Below, piece by piece: positions 27,099 to 43,094 of a stretch of DNA of 64,000 nt. The position numbers were made by a program, and so were the translations under genes. The number at the start of each line of letters is the position of its first letter. Position 1 is the stretch's first letter. Below the pieces are notes generated by a model. It did no database searches. It had not been told where the DNA came from and saw only the letters and a list, made by a program, of their open reading frames with translations. Origin of the DNA: Actinomycetota bacterium. GTDB taxonomy: Bacteria > Actinomycetota > UBA4738 > HRBIN12. The stretch covers positions 314,922-378,921 of the forward strand of contig BPGL01000001.1 in assembly GCA_026003015.1 (NCBI GenBank). Reading direction: 5' to 3'.

Positions 27099-28156
27099 GG
27101 CGTCGGACGCTCGCCGCGCGCCTCGAGGAGCTCGAGATCGACGCCCTCGTCGTGCGCGCGCCGGTGAACGTCCGCTACCTGACCGGCTTCACGGGCTCCT
27201 CGGCGGCGATCGTCCTCGATGCGCAGGAGGCCGTGTTCCTGACCGACGGCCGGTACACCGAGCAGGCGCGCCACGAGGTGCCGGACCTCGAGCGGCGTCC
27301 GCTCGGCGAGGACCCGGCCGCGACGATCGCGGGCCTCGTCGCCGAGCGCGGGCTCGCCCGACTCGGGATCGAGGCCGAGCACACGAGCGTCGCGGCGCAC
27401 CGGCGCCTCGCCGAGCAGCTCGCCGGGATCGACGTGGTGCCCGTCGAGGGGGCCGTCGAGGAGCTCCGCGAGGTCAAGGACCCCGAGGAGCTGGACGCGC
27501 TCGCCCGCGCGCAGACCGCGACCGACGCCGCGTTCGACCGGCTCCTGGAGGTGATCGAGCTCGGGGTCTCGGAGGCGCGCCTGGCCGACCTGCTCGCCGA
27601 GGAGCTTCGGCAGGCCGGCGACCGCGAGCTCGCGTTCGAGCCGATCGTCGCGTTCGGGGAGCAGGCGGCCGAGCCACACCACCGTGCCGGCCACCGGCTG
27701 CTCGAGGAGGGGGACGTGATCGTGCTCGACTTCGGGGCGACCTGGGCCGGGTACCGGACCGACATGACCCGTACGGTGGCGTTCGGGTCGCCCGCCGCCG
27801 AGCTGCGCAAGATCCACGACGTGGTCCGGCAGGCGCAGCAGGCGGCGATCGACGCGGTGCGGCCGGGCGCCGCGGCCGGCGACCTCGACGAGGTGGCCCG
27901 GCAGGTGATCGCCGAGGCCGGCTACGGGGAGCGGTTCGACCACGGCCTGGGACACGGGGTCGGGCTCGAGATCCACGAGGCGCCGTGGCTGCGGCGGGGG
28001 TCGACGCGGACCCTGCGCCCCGGCACGGCGTGCACGATCGAGCCCGGGGTCTACGTGCCCGGCCTCGGCGGTGTGCGGATCGAGGACGTCGTGGTCGTGA
28101 CCGACGACGGCGCTCGCGTGCTCGGGACCTCGAGCCGCGAGCTGATCGAGTTGTGA
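27083..28156 (+). CDS. pepQ: Xaa-Pro aminopeptidase family (M24B) peptidase
   Basis: Dinuclear-metal peptidase that cleaves X-Pro bonds. The N-terminal creatinase-like domain ([20 protein letters not shown]) precedes a pita-bread catalytic domain with all five metal ligands: both Asp in [19 protein letters not shown], His in [14 protein letters not shown], Glu in [11 protein letters not shown] and Glu in [12 protein letters not shown] 27083 is chosen: GGAGG is 7 bp upstream and it overlaps aroQ by 16 bp. Location between aroQ and efp is standard in actinobacteria. Aminopeptidase versus prolidase cannot be separated by sequence. Confidence 0.9.
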   Translation: MDHGLRRRTLAARLEELEIDALVVRAPVNVRYLTGFTGSSAAIVLDAQEAVFLTDGRYTEQARHEVPDLERRPLGEDPAATIAGLVAERGLARLGIEAEHTSVAAHRRLAEQLAGIDVVPVEGAVEELREVKDPEELDALARAQTATDAAFDRLLEVIELGVSEARLADLLAEELRQAGDRELAFEPIVAFGEQAAEPHHRAGHRLLEEGDVIVLDFGATWAGYRTDMTRTVAFGSPAAELRKIHDVVRQAQQAAIDAVRPGAAAGDLDEVARQVIAEAGYGERFDHGLGHGVGLEIHEAPWLRRGSTRTLRPGTACTIEPGVYVPGLGGVRIEDVVVVTDDGARVLGTSSRELIEL

Positions 28157-28178
28157 GCACGAGGAGCGGGGCCCGACG

Positions 28179-28745
28179 GTGAGCGTTTCCACGAACGACC
28201 TGAAGAACGGCATGACGCTGGATCTGGACGGCACCTTGTTCCAGGTCCTGGAGTTCCAGCACGTGAAGCCGGGCAAGGGCGGCGCGTTCGTGCGCACCAA
28301 GCTCCGGAACGTGCGCACCGGCGCGGTGGTCGAGCGGACGTTCAACGCCGGGGTGAAGGTGGGCCTCGCGATCGTGGAGCGCAAGGAGATGCAGTACCTG
28401 TACCCCGACGGTGACGCCTCGGTGTTCATGGATCTGGAGACCTACGAGCAGATCCACGTACCGGCCGAGGTGATGGGCACGGCGCGAGACTTCCTCCCCG
28501 AGGGCGCCCAGGCGCAGGTCGCGATGCACGAGGGGGTGCCGATCGCCGTCGAGCTCCCCGCCTCGGTGACGCTCGCGGTCACCGAGACCGACCCGGGCGT
28601 CAAGGGCGACACGCGGACCGGCGCGATGAAGCCGGCGACCCTGGAGACCGGGCGGGTCGTGCAGGTCCCCCTGTTCGTCGAGCCGGGCGACCGGGTCAAG
28701 GTCGACACCCGAAGCGGCGACTACATCGAGCGCGTGAAGGCGTGA
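28179..28745 (+). CDS. efp: Elongation factor P
   Basis: Rescues ribosomes stalled at proline stretches. Three beta-barrel domains; the domain I loop [20 protein letters not shown] has Lys33 at its tip, the residue modified in some bacteria. KOW-like start [14 protein letters not shown] and C-terminal [17 protein letters not shown] are typical. 188 residues. GTG start, 22 bp after pepQ. The proline-rich stretches in the pilus proteins and TatA here are plausible clients (inference). Confidence 0.96.
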   Translation: MSVSTNDLKNGMTLDLDGTLFQVLEFQHVKPGKGGAFVRTKLRNVRTGAVVERTFNAGVKVGLAIVERKEMQYLYPDGDASVFMDLETYEQIHVPAEVMGTARDFLPEGAQAQVAMHEGVPIAVELPASVTLAVTETDPGVKGDTRTGAMKPATLETGRVVQVPLFVEPGDRVKVDTRSGDYIERVKA

Positions 28746-29196
28746 GCTCCCGGCGACGGGATCGCCGGACCGCCATCGAGGTCCTGTACCAGGCGGATCT
28801 CACCGGCCGGGACCCCGCCGAGGTGCTCGAGGCCTGGCGCCAGGCCGGTCGTGAGGTGGGCCCGTTCGCGCGATCGCTCGTCGAGGGGGTCGCCGAGCAC
28901 CGACCGGGGATCGATCTCCTGCTCGAGGAGCATGCCCACGGCTGGACCGTGGCGCGGATGCCGGCGCTGGACCGCACCATCCTGCGCGTGGCGCTCGAGG
29001 AGCTGCTCCACCGCGACGAGGTGCCGGTCTCGGTGGCGATCAACGAGGCCGTGGAGGCCGCGAACGAGCTGTCGACCGAGGACTCGGGCCGGTTCGTGAA
29101 CGGCGTGCTCGGACAGATCGCCCGTGAGCACGCCGCCGAGCGGCCCCGCGGGCCGGCCGAGCCGGCCGAGGGGGACCGGGAGGGCGGAGCGCCTCC

Positions 29197-31115
<1,919 letters not shown>

Positions 31116-31119
<4 letters not shown>

Positions 31120-32423
31120 GCGCGCCCGCGTGGCTGCTGCGCGGCGCCCGGGTCGTCGACCCGGCGCAGGGCCGCGACGAGCCGCTCGACGTCTTGGTGC
31201 GAGGGGGGGTCGTCGCCGAGGTCGGCGTCGGCCTCGACGCGGCGGGGGCGACGGTCCTCGACGTCGCCGGCGCCCTGCTCGCTCCGGGCCTGGTCGATCT
31301 GCACGCCCACCTGCGCGAGCCGGGCGAGGAGCACAAGGAGACCATCGCGACCGGTACGCGGGCGGCGGCCGCCGGCGGCTACACCGCCGTCGCCGCGATG
31401 GCGAACACGTCGCCCGTCTCCGATCGCGCCGCGGTCGTGCGCGCGGTGCGCGAGCTCGCCGAGGCGACGGGCGCCTGCGACGTGTTCCCGGTCGGCGCGA
31501 TCACGAAGGGCCAACAGGGCGAGACCCTGGCCGAGATCGGCGAGCTCGTCGAGGCGGGCGTGCGGCTGTTGAGCGACGACGGTCGGTGCGTGGCCTCCGC
31601 CCGCGTGCTCCGGAACGCCCTCACCTACGCCCGCGCGTTCGCCGAGCCCGTCGTGATCGCCGACCACGCCGAGGACCCCGACCTCGTGGAGGGCGGTCAG
31701 ATGCACGAGGGGGTCCACTCGGTCGCCCTCGGCCTGGCCGGACGCCCTGCCGAGGCCGAGGAGGTGATCGTCGCCCGCGATCTGGCGATCGCGCGGATGA
31801 CGGGCGGCCGCCTGCACCTGTGCCACCTGTCGTCGGCCCGCGCGGTCGAGCTCGTCCGCCGGGCCAAGCAGGAGGGGATCCGCGTGAGCGCGGAGGTGAC
31901 CCCCCACCATCTGACGTTCACCGACGAGGACCTGCGCGACTACGACACGAACCTGAAGGTGAACCCGCCGCTGCGCACGGCCGAGGACCGCGAGGCGCTC
32001 CGCGACGCCCTCGTCGACGGGACGATCGACGCCGTGGCCACCGATCACGCCCCCCACGCCGTCGAGGAGAAGGAGGTCGAGTTCGACCGCGCCCCGCCGG
32101 GCACGATCGGCCTGGAGACGGCGCTCGCGGTCGTGCTCACCGAGCTCGTCGCGCCCGGTCGGATCGACCTGCTCCGCGCGATCGACGCGCTGTCGACGAC
32201 CCCGGCGCGGATCCTCGGCGCCTCCGAGCACGGCGGGCCGATCGCGCCCGGCAGGCCCGCCAACCTCGTCGTCGTCGACCCGGAGGCGAGCTGGGTGGTC
32301 GAGCCCCCGTTCGTCTCGAAGGCACGCAACGCGGCGTTCCTCGGTCGGCGTCTGCGCGGTCGGGTGGTCCACACGCTGCTACGCGGTCGCCCGACGGTGC
32401 TCGACGGCAAGGTGGTGGCGTGA
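31116..32423 (+). CDS. pyrC: Dihydroorotase, class I
   Basis: Cyclises carbamoyl aspartate to dihydroorotate. Metal site [37 protein letters not shown], the metal-bridging region RLLSDDGRC (Asp where some classes use carboxylated Lys), [29 protein letters not shown] and the catalytic [16 protein letters not shown] are all present. 435 residues, intact and fully canonical. This contrasts with the altered PyrD encoded in the same operon, since its product is PyrD's normal substrate. Confidence 0.97.
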
Positions 32424-33564
32424 GGTCCCGGCCGGCCCTGCTGGTGCTGGAGGACGGCTCGAGCTTCGTCGGAAGCTCCTTCGGAGCGCCGGGCGAGACG
32501 TTCGGAGAGGCCGTGTTCAACACGGGGATGGCCGGCTACCAGGAGGTCCTCACCGACCCCTCCTACGCCGGGCAGATCGTCGTGATGACGGCCCCCCATC
32601 AGGGGAACTACGGGGTGAACCACGAGGATCCGGAGTCGGCTCGGATCCAGGTCGCGGGGTTCGCGGTCCGCGAGGCGTCGCGTCGGGCCTCGTCCTGGCG
32701 GGCCGAGTCGACCCTGCACGAGGCGCTGGCCGAGGCCGGGGTCGTGGCGATCGAGGGGATCGACACCCGGCGGCTCACGCTTCGGCTGCGCACGGCCGGG
32801 GCGATGCGCGCGGCGATCTCGACGGTCGATCTCGACGCGGCCTCGCTCGCCGAACGCGCGCGGCGGGCGCCGGGGATGCTCGGCGCCGACCTCGCGCGCT
32901 CGGTCTCGGCGGGCGCCCCCTACGAGGCCGCCGAGGTCGTCGGACCGGCCTCGCCCGCGCACGGGCGGATCTTCCGCGTGGCGGCCTACGACTTCGGGAT
33001 CAAGCGTTCGATCCTGCGGCTCCTCGCCGCCCACGGGATCGAGGCGACGGTGGTGCCGGCCACCACGCCGCCGCCCGAGATCGCGGCCGGCGGCTACGAC
33101 GGCGTCGTGTGCTCGAACGGGCCGGGCGACCCCGCCGCCACGCGCTACGGGATCGAGGCCTGCCGCCAGCTCCTCGGCAAGGTCCCGCTGTTCGGGATCT
33201 GCTTGGGTCACCAGCTGCTCGGCCTCGCGATCGGCGGCCGGTCGTTCAAGATGCCCTTCGGGCACCGCGGCGTGAACCAACCGGTGCGCGATGAGCGCAC
33301 CGGCCGCGTCGCGATCACGAGCCACAACCACGGGTTCGCCCTCGACCCCGGCGCGTGGCAGCGCGACGCCGCCGGCCGTGCGATCACCGACGTCGGCCTC
33401 GTCGAGCTCAGCCACTGGAACCTGAACGACGGCACGTTGGAGGGTCTGCGCTGCCTGGACGTGCCGGCCCTCGCGGTCCAGTACCACCCGGAGGCCGCGC
33501 CCGGGCCGCACGACGCGGCCCCGCTGTTCGCGGAGTTCCGCGCGTTGATGGAGGCGGCGGCCTG

Positions 33565-33565
<1 letters not shown>
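32420..33565 (+). CDS. carA: Carbamoyl-phosphate synthase small subunit (glutaminase)
   Basis: Supplies ammonia from glutamine to CarB. The N-terminal domain has [20 protein letters not shown] and [15 protein letters not shown]. The class I amidotransferase part has the nucleophile Cys in [17 protein letters not shown] and the His/Glu pair in [15 protein letters not shown]. 381 residues. GTG start overlaps the pyrC stop (GTGA). Ends overlapping carB. Confidence 0.97.
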
Positions 33566-36848
<3,283 letters not shown>

Positions 36849-36852
<4 letters not shown>

Positions 36853-37670
36853 GGCGGGCGCGGGCCGAGGTGCTCGGGAACCGCGCCCTCGGCCGGTACC
36901 GGTCGCTCACGCTCGTGGCGCCCGACATCGCCGAGCGGGCCAACCCCGGCCAGTTCGTCGCCCTCGCGATGCCCGCCGAGCGCTCCCGGCTGCTGCGCCG
37001 ACACGCGCCGATCCACCAGGCCTCGCGACGCGGCGGGTGGGCCGGCACCCTCGAGCTCGTGATCGGGTCGGATGAACCGACGACGAGCTGGCTGGCCGAG
37101 CTCGAGCCCCACGGATCCCTCGACGTCATCGGCCCCCTGGGCCGGGGCTTCGCCTATCCGAAGCGTCCGACCCGCTGTCTCCTCGTCGCCGAGGGGCGGG
37201 GCGCGGCGCCCCTGTACTTCTTGGCGCAAGAGCTCGTCGCCCGGGGCAAGCGGGTCGACATGGTGGTCGGCGGCGCCACGCAGGAGGCCGTGCTCAAGCC
37301 CATCGAGGCCAAGCGCCTGGCGCAGACCGTGGCCATCGTCACGGCCGACGGGAGCCTGGGGGAGCGCGGCGGCGTGCTCGACGTGCTGGCCGAGGCGGTC
37401 GCGCGCACCCGAGCGCAGGTCCTGTACGCGGCGGCCTCGGTCGCGACGCTCGCGTCGATCGCAGCGTTCTGTCGCGAGCGCCGGCTCCCGGCCCAAGTGG
37501 CGATCGACGAGCCGTGGGCCTGCGGCCTCGGGCTGTGCTTCGGGTGCCCCGTGCCCGTCGCACGGCCCGACGGCTCCGGCGTCGAGCACCTCCGAGCCTG
37601 CGTGGACGGCCCGGTGTTCGATCCCGCCCGGGTGCGCTGGGATCGTCGGGTCGCCGCGGGGGTGGGATGA
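36849..37670 (+). CDS. pyrK: PyrK-like iron-sulfur subunit with degenerate flavin and NAD motifs
   Basis: In class 1B dihydroorotate dehydrogenase PyrK carries FAD and a 2Fe-2S cluster and passes electrons from PyrD to NAD. The four cluster cysteines are kept (Cys225, 230, 233 in [11 protein letters not shown] and Cys251 in RACVDGPVF). However, the FAD motif usually RRPISI is RRHAPI (50-55), the GGGIGxxP nucleotide loop is AEGRGAAP (114-121), and the usual CGxPxM loop is AAASVAT (194-200). 273 residues, intact frame, GTG overlapping carB. So the cluster is likely retained but standard FAD/NAD chemistry is doubtful. The neighbouring PyrD is altered too. Confidence 0.8.
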
Positions 37671-38633
37671 GCGCGCCGGTCCGCGCGCGGCGGACGCTCG
37701 CCGTCGAGCTCGGTGGCCTGCGCCTGTCGACCCCGGTGATGATCGCGAGCGGCTGCGGCGGCGCGGGCCGGGAGGTCGTCGGGCTCCTCGACCCGCGGAA
37801 GGTCGGTGCGATCGTCAGCCGGACCATCACGGCCGAGCCGCGCGTCGGTCCCCCCGGGCCGCGGATCGCGGAGTCTGCCTCGGGGCTGGTGTGGACCACG
37901 GGACTGCAGAACCCGGGCGTCGCGCGGTTCGTCGCCGAGGAGCTCCCGCGCCTGGCCCGCAGCGCCGGAGCCCTCGTCGTGTCGATCGGCGGCAGGACGC
38001 TGGATGAATACGTCCACCTCGCGAGCACGCTCGGCCATCACCCGGAGGTCGCCGCCCTGGAGGTCCATCTGTCGGAGCCCGACGAGGAGCTCGGGCATCC
38101 GGTGATCGGCGCTCGACCCGAGCGGGTCGGCGAGATCGTCGGGGCGTGCGCGCGCCTGGCCCGCGCGCCGGTGTTCGCGAAGCTCCCGCACGCACCGACC
38201 CAGGTCGTCGAGCTGGCGACCGCCGCCGCACGCGCGGGAGCCAGCGGGGTCACGGTGATGGACGCGCCCGCGGCGCTCGCGGTCGACCCCCGCGCGCTTC
38301 GCCCCGTCGCTCGGGAGCCTCGACGCGCGGCTGTCCGGACCGGCCCTGCTGCCGATCACGCTGCGGGCCGTGCACGAGGTCGCGCGAGCCCTGCCGGAGC
38401 TGCCGGTGCTCGGCGTGGGCGGGGTCCGCAGCGGAGACGATGCCGTCCGGATGCTGCTCGCGGGCGCGTGGGCGGTCCAGGTTGGGACCGCGACGCTGAT
38501 CGACCCGGCTGCTCCGATCGAGGTGGCCCGCCAGATCGCCCGGGTCCTGCGGGCGCACGATCTGCGATCTCCGGCCGACCTTCGCGGGTGGCCCACCGGC
38601 GCCCGACGGGTCGCGCCGCAGGACCGAGCGTGA
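37667..38633 (+). CDS. pyrD: PyrD-like FMN protein (class 1B dihydroorotate dehydrogenase family) lacking orotate-site residues, one frameshift
   Basis: Clear class 1B homologue by fold: ASGCGGAGREVVGLLDPRKV, TTGLQNPGVARFVAEELPRL, LSGPALLPITLRAVHEVA and the FMN phosphate site VLGVGGVRSGDDAVRMLLAG with VQVGTATL. Compared from memory with the Lactococcus enzyme, the orotate-contact Lys is Arg52, the Asn of MLNAIG is Trp76, NISCPN is HLSEPD (His134, Glu137 for the catalytic Cys, Asp139), and the Asn of INT is Asp199 (MDA). An extra base near 38306 shifts the frame once. Dihydroorotate oxidation by the usual mechanism looks unlikely. It overlaps pyrK and pyrF by 4 bp, so it is under pyrimidine control. 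Alternative: a retooled FMN protein, with true activity encoded elsewhere. Confidence 0.75.
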
Positions 38634-39310
38634 TCCCCCGCCCTGCGAACCCGCTCGTCGTCGCCCTCGACACCGCGAGCCTCGAGGAGGCCGACGGGCT
38701 CGCGGCCCGCCTCGCCCCGCACGTCGGGATGCTGAAGGTCGGGCTCGAGCTCGCCTGGGCGGCTGGCCCCGAGGCGGCTCGGCGCATCGCCCGACACGCG
38801 CCGGTGTTCGTCGACGCCAAGCTGCACGACATCCCGACGACGGTCGCCCGCGCGGCGGCCGCGATCGGCCGGCTGGGCCCTCGGATGCTGACCGTCCACG
38901 CCCTCGGTGGTCCGGCGATGATGCGCGCGGCCGTCGAGGGGGCACGCGAGGGCGCCGCGGCGGCCGGACACGCCTCGCCGCTCATCGTGGCCGTGACCGT
39001 CCTGTCGTCGCAGGCCGATGAGTTCGTTCCGCCCGTCTCGCTCGCCTGGGAGGCCAAGGAGGCCGGGCTCGACGGCGTGGTCGTCTCCGGCGACGACGTC
39101 GGGCCGGTCCGCGAGGCGTGCGGAGAGCCGTTCTGCCTCGTCGTGCCGGGGATCCGACCCGCCTCGGGCGACGGCGACGATCAGGTTCGCGTGCTCACGC
39201 CGAGGCGTGCGCTCGAGGCGGGCGCGGACTGGCTCGTCGTCGGTCGCCCGATCACCAGGAGCCCCGACCCCGTCGGCGCCGCGCGCGCGCTGCTGCTCGA
39301 GGCGGGCTGA
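38630..39310 (+). CDS. pyrF: Orotidine 5'-phosphate decarboxylase
   Basis: Decarboxylates OMP to UMP. NPLVVALDTASLEEADGLAA, the catalytic Lys-Asp array VFVDAKLHDIPTTVARAAAA, LVVPGIRPASGDGDDQVRVL and ADWLVVGRPITRSPDP are the family motifs. 226 residues, GTG overlapping the pyrD stop. Last gene of the pyr operon; orotate phosphoribosyltransferase (pyrE) is not here. Confidence 0.96.
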   Translation: MIPRPANPLVVALDTASLEEADGLAARLAPHVGMLKVGLELAWAAGPEAARRIARHAPVFVDAKLHDIPTTVARAAAAIGRLGPRMLTVHALGGPAMMRAAVEGAREGAAAAGHASPLIVAVTVLSSQADEFVPPVSLAWEAKEAGLDGVVVSGDDVGPVREACGEPFCLVVPGIRPASGDGDDQVRVLTPRRALEAGADWLVVGRPITRSPDPVGAARALLLEAG

Positions 39311-39358
39311 GGCGCCGTCCCCAGCAAGGGAAACCGCAGGTCGGAACCGCTGCTCGCG

Positions 39359-39387
39359 TTGTCCCCACCGGGGCGCGTGTGTAGACT
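39359..39387 (+). promoter_or_regulatory. Sigma-A-type promoter of mihF (TTGTCC, 17 nt, TAGACT)
   Basis: The best -35/-10 pair in the window: TTGTCC at 39359 and TAGACT at 39382 with an ideal 17-nt spacer, in the gap after pyrF. It predicts a leader of about 38 nt with GAAGGAG before ATG 39432. Confidence 0.75.
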
Positions 39388-39431
39388 CCCGGCGTCCGCG
39401 CCGAGTCCACTCGAGTCGAAGGAGCGTGTCG

Positions 39432-39746
39432 ATGGCCCTCCCGTCCCTGACCCCGGAACAGCGCGCGCAGGCCCTGGCGAAGGCAGCCGAGGCGCGCAAG
39501 AAGCGCGCCGAGCTGAAGCAGCAGCTGAAGTCCGGCAGGGAGACGCTGGCCGACGTGTTGGCTCGCTCCGACGACGACATCGTCGGCAAGATGAAGGTCT
39601 CGGCCGTGCTGGAGTCGCTGCCCGGCGTGGGCCGGGTCCGGGCGCAGAAGCTCATGGAGGAGCTCGAGATCTCCCCCTCGCGCCGCGTCAAGGGCCTGGG
39701 TTCCAAGCAGCGCGAGCAGCTGCTGGAGCGCTTCGGGGCGAGGTAG
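39432..39746 (+). CDS. mihF: Actinobacterial integration host factor (mIHF)
   Basis: Nucleoid DNA-bending protein specific to actinobacteria, unrelated to proteobacterial [23 protein letters not shown] is the long N-terminal helix, and the helix-two-turn-helix region contains [20 protein letters not shown] and [15 protein letters not shown]. 104 residues, intact. mihF-gmk-rpoZ is the standard order. It has its own promoter, so it is independent of the pyr operon. Confidence 0.94.
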   Translation: MALPSLTPEQRAQALAKAAEARKKRAELKQQLKSGRETLADVLARSDDDIVGKMKVSAVLESLPGVGRVRAQKLMEELEISPSRRVKGLGSKQREQLLERFGAR

Positions 39747-39763
39747 GCCCCTCCCGACGCGGC

Positions 39764-40382
39764 GTGCGCCCTCCCTCGGCGGCGAGCTCCCCGCCACGCC
39801 GAGGCCGGATCATCGTCGTCGCGGGGGCCCTCCGGCGTCGGCAAGGGCAGCGTCGTGCGCGAGCTGCTCGCCCGCGACCCGGAGGGCCTGGCGCTGTCGG
39901 TATCGGTCACGACGCGGCCGGCCCGACCGGGCGAGGTCGACGGGGTCGACTACCGGTTCGTCGATGCGGCGACCTTCGACCGGATGGTCGCCGCGGGGGA
40001 GCTGCTCGAGTGGGCGGAGGTCTTCGGCGGGCAGCGCTACGGGACGCCGGCCGAGCCCGTGCGCAGGGCCTTGGCCGCCGGGCGGGACGTGATCTTGGAG
40101 GTGGACGTCCAGGGCGCGGCGCAGGTGCGCGAGCGCGTCCCCGACGCCGTCCTCGTGCTGCTCGTGCCGCCGTCGCTCGAGGAGCTCGAGCGACGGCTGC
40201 GGGGGCGGGGCACCGAGTCGGAGGGGCGGATCGCCGAGCGCCTGCGCAGGGCCCGCTCGGAGCTCGACGAGGCCCGGCGGTTCGACCACGTCGTCGTGAA
40301 CGACGACGTCGCGGCGGCCGCGGACCGGGTCGCTGCTATCATCCAGGCATCCCGCTCCGAACGACCGGAGGACCGTCCGTGA
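39764..40382 (+). CDS. gmk: Guanylate kinase, one frameshift at the P-loop
   Basis: Phosphorylates GMP to GDP. The N-terminus from GTG 39764 reads [20 protein letters not shown]. One extra base in the GGGGGCCC run near 39831 hides the P-loop, which reads GPSGVGKGS when corrected. The rest is clean: [20 protein letters not shown], the GMP-binding [13 protein letters not shown], and [20 protein letters not shown]. The TGA overlaps the rpoZ GTG. Essential gene, so a sequence error is assumed. Confidence 0.94.
40337..40342 (+). promoter_or_regulatory. Candidate internal -10 box (TATCAT) for rpoZ
   Basis: TATCAT inside the 3' end of gmk, 36 bp before the rpoZ start; could give rpoZ-coaBC extra transcription. 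Confidence 0.35.
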
Positions 40383-40624
40383 TCGAACCCAAGATCGACG
40401 ACCTGCTCGCCGCGACCGACTCGAAGTACACGCTCGTGATCCTGGCGGCCAAGCGCGCTCGCGAGATCAACTCCTACTACAGCCAGCTCGGTGAGGGACG
40501 CGGCGAGTTCGTGCCGCCGCTCGTCGAGACGGGCCTTCGGAACAAGCCGCTGTCGATCGCCCTCGAGGAGATCGCGGAGGGCAAGATCGACTACGAGCGC
40601 CCGCAGGAGCCCGCCGAGGCGTAG
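40379..40624 (+). CDS. rpoZ: RNA polymerase omega subunit
   Basis: Binds the beta-prime C-terminus and helps assemble RNA polymerase. [20 protein letters not shown] with [15 protein letters not shown] is the conserved N-terminal part; the C-terminus [20 protein letters not shown] is the actinobacterial form. 81 residues. GTG overlaps gmk. Confidence 0.95.
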   Translation: MIEPKIDDLLAATDSKYTLVILAAKRAREINSYYSQLGEGRGEFVPPLVETGLRNKPLSIALEEIAEGKIDYERPQEPAEA

Positions 40625-40643
40625 GCCTCGGCGCGAGGGCGTC

Positions 40644-41861
40644 GTGGGCACGACCTCGCATCCCCGGCTCGAGGGACGGCGCGTTCTGCTCGGGGTCACC
40701 GGCGGGATCGCGGCCTACAAGGCGGCGATCGTCGCCCGGGGGCTCGTGACCGCGGGCGCCGAGGTCACCGCCGTGCTCACCGAGGTCGCGACGCGGTTCA
40801 TCGGCCCCGATACCTTCGCGGCGCTCACCGGTCGCCCGGCGCACACGACGATGTGGGAGCGGCCGGGCGAGGTGCTGCACGTACGGCTGGCCCGAACCGC
40901 CGAGGCGGCCTGCGTCGCTCCCGCGACCGCCAACGCGATCGCCCGGCTCGCCCACGGTCTGGCCGACGACCTGCTCAGCGCGACCCTGCTGGAGTTCTCC
41001 GGTCCGCTCGTCGTCGCTCCGGCGATGCACGCCGGGATGTGGACGAGCCCCCTGACCCGCTCGAACCTCGATCGGCTGGGCGAGCTCCTCGGCGAGCGCC
41101 TGCGCGTCGTCGGGCCCGACGAGGGCCCGCTGGCCGCGGGGGACGAGGGCCCCGGCCGGATGGCCGAGCCGGAGCGGATCGTCGAGGCGGTCGCGGCCGC
41201 GCTGGGCCCGCGTGACCTCCTCGGCCGACGGATCGTCGTGACGGCAGGACCCACCCACGAGCCGATCGACCCCGTGCGCTACCTCGGGAACCGGTCGAGC
41301 GGGACGATGGGGATCGAGGTGGCCCGCGAGGCGGCCGCCCGCGGCGCGCGGGTGACGCTCGTGCTGGGCCCTGGGTCGGCGACGCCTCCGGTGGGCGTCG
41401 AGGTCGTCCGGATCGAGACCGCCGAGCAGCTCCGGGACGCCGTGCTCGCGCGGGCCGCGCAGGCCGACGCCGTGGTCATGGCGGCCGCGGTCGCGGACTT
41501 CCGCCCGAAGGACCCGTCGGCGGCGAAGCTTCGGCGCGAGCAGGGTCCGCCGGAGCTCCTCCTGGAGCCCACGCCGGACGTGCTCGCCGAGCTGACGGCC
41601 TCGGGCTACCGAGGGATCGTCGTGGGCTTTGCCGCGGAGACCGAGGACGTCGAGGCCCGCGGGCGCGAGAAGCTCCGGACCAAGGGGCTCGACCTCGTCG
41701 TCGCGAACCTCGTCGGCCGCGAGGGCACGGGGTTCGGGAGCCCCACGAACGAGGCCGCGATCCTGGCCGCCGACGGCCGCGACCGGCCGATCGCCCGCCA
41801 GACGAAGGCCGAGCTCGCGGCCGCGATCTGCGACCGGCTCGCCGAGCTGCTCGCCCGCTAG
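40644..41861 (+). CDS. coaBC: Phosphopantothenoylcysteine decarboxylase / phosphopantothenate-cysteine ligase
   Basis: Two steps of coenzyme A synthesis. The N-terminal CoaC flavodoxin-like part shows VTGGIAAYKAAIVARGLVTA, the active-site-type His in GEVLHVRLARTA, and APATANAIARLAHGLADDLL. The loop read as LACG in proteobacteria is LAAG here, as in other actinobacteria that lack that Cys (recalled). The C-terminal CoaB part shows VTAGPTHEPIDPVRYLGNRS and VMAAAVADFRPKDPSAAKL. 405 residues. GTG 40644 follows GCGAGGG. Confidence 0.94.
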   Translation: MGTTSHPRLEGRRVLLGVTGGIAAYKAAIVARGLVTAGAEVTAVLTEVATRFIGPDTFAALTGRPAHTTMWERPGEVLHVRLARTAEAACVAPATANAIARLAHGLADDLLSATLLEFSGPLVVAPAMHAGMWTSPLTRSNLDRLGELLGERLRVVGPDEGPLAAGDEGPGRMAEPERIVEAVAAALGPRDLLGRRIVVTAGPTHEPIDPVRYLGNRSSGTMGIEVAREAAARGARVTLVLGPGSATPPVGVEVVRIETAEQLRDAVLARAAQADAVVMAAAVADFRPKDPSAAKLRREQGPPELLLEPTPDVLAELTASGYRGIVVGFAAETEDVEARGREKLRTKGLDLVVANLVGREGTGFGSPTNEAAILAADGRDRPIARQTKAELAAAICDRLAELLAR

Positions 41862-41884
41862 GGCGTCGCGCGGTGCTCGGGTGC

Positions 41885-41890
41885 TAAGCT
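41885..41890 (+). promoter_or_regulatory. Candidate -10 box (TAAGCT) of metK
   Basis: TAAGCT ends 10 nt before ATG 41901 and 24 bp after the coaBC stop; predicts a nearly leaderless metK mRNA. No SAM riboswitch fits in the 39-bp gap. Confidence 0.6.
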
Positions 41891-41900
41891 CCGCGCCACG

Positions 41901-43094
41901 ATGAGCGGCGGCCACCTGTTCACGAGCGAGTCCGTCACCGAAGGGCATCCGGACAAGCTCGCCGACCAGATCAGCGACGCCATCTTGGACGCGCTCCTGG
42001 CCGAGGACCCGGACAGCCGGGTCGCCTGCGAGACGCTCGTCACGACCGGTCTGGTGATCGTCGCCGGCGAGATCACGACCGAGGCCTGGGTCGACATCCC
42101 CGCGGTCGTGCGCCGAACGGTCACCGAGATCGGGTACACGGACGCGAAGTTCGGCCTCGACGGCGAGACCTGCGGCGTGGTGACGGCGATCCAGGAGCAG
42201 TCGGCCGACATCGCTCGGGGCGTCGACGACGCTTTCGAGCACCGAGAGAAGGGCTCGGGCGACGACCTCGACCACCTCGGGGCCGGGGACCAGGGGATGA
42301 TGGTGGGCTTCGCCTGCCGCGAGACGGACGAGCTGATGCCGCTGCCGATCGCGCTCGCGCATCGCCTCGCTAAGCGCCTGGCGGACGTCCGCAAGGCGGG
42401 CGTGATCCCGTACCTGCGTCCCGACGGCAAGTCGCAGGTGTCGATCGAGTACCGCGACGGCCGTCCGGTCAGGGTGGCCTCCGTCCTCATCAGCGCGCAG
42501 CACCGCGAGGAGGTCGACGTCGAGACGCTGCTCAAGCCCGACGTCGAGGCGGAGGTGATCGAGCCGATCCTGCGCGAGTTCCCCGAGCTGGACCACAGCG
42601 ACGTCGTGAGGCACGTGAACCCGACGGGCCGGTTCGAGATCGGCGGGCCGAAGGCCGACACCGGGCTCACCGGGAGGAAGATCATCGTCGACACCTACGG
42701 CGGCTACGCTCGCCACGGCGGTGGGGCCTTCAGCGGGAAGGACCCGACGAAGGTCGATCGGTCCGCCGCCTACATGGCCCGCTACGCGGCGAAGAACGTC
42801 GTGGCCGCCGGCCTCGCCGATCGCTGCGAGCTCCAGCTCGCCTACGCGATCGGCGTCGCGAGGCCCGTGTCGATCCGGGTGGACACCTTCGGCACCGAGC
42901 AGGTCGACCCCGCCCGCCTAGCCGCGGCGTTGCCCGAGGTGTTCGACTTCCGCCCCGCGGCGATCATCCGCGACCTCGACCTGCGGACCCCGCGGTACCG
43001 GGAGACCGCGGCCTACGGGCACTTCGGGCGCAAGGAGTTCCCCTGGGAGGCGACCGACCGGGTCGATGACCTCCGGTCCGCCGTCGGCGCCTGA
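41901..43094 (+). CDS. metK: S-adenosylmethionine synthase
   Basis: Makes SAM from methionine and [23 protein letters not shown], the [20 protein letters not shown] signature, [12 protein letters not shown], and [20 protein letters not shown] (P-loop-like) are complete. 397 residues. SAM feeds the PilD, RsmB and SpoU-type methyltransferases encoded in this window. The start is set by the adjacent -10 box. Confidence 0.98.
   Translation: MSGGHLFTSESVTEGHPDKLADQISDAILDALLAEDPDSRVACETLVTTGLVIVAGEITTEAWVDIPAVVRRTVTEIGYTDAKFGLDGETCGVVTAIQEQSADIARGVDDAFEHREKGSGDDLDHLGAGDQGMMVGFACRETDELMPLPIALAHRLAKRLADVRKAGVIPYLRPDGKSQVSIEYRDGRPVRVASVLISAQHREEVDVETLLKPDVEAEVIEPILREFPELDHSDVVRHVNPTGRFEIGGPKADTGLTGRKIIVDTYGGYARHGGGAFSGKDPTKVDRSAAYMARYAAKNVVAAGLADRCELQLAYAIGVARPVSIRVDTFGTEQVDPARLAAALPEVFDFRPAAIIRDLDLRTPRYRETAAYGHFGRKEFPWEATDRVDDLRSAVGA

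Noticed and set aside
41862..41900. SAM riboswitch before metK
   Set aside because: The gap is only 39 bp and a -10 box lies 10 nt before the start, so no aptamer fits.
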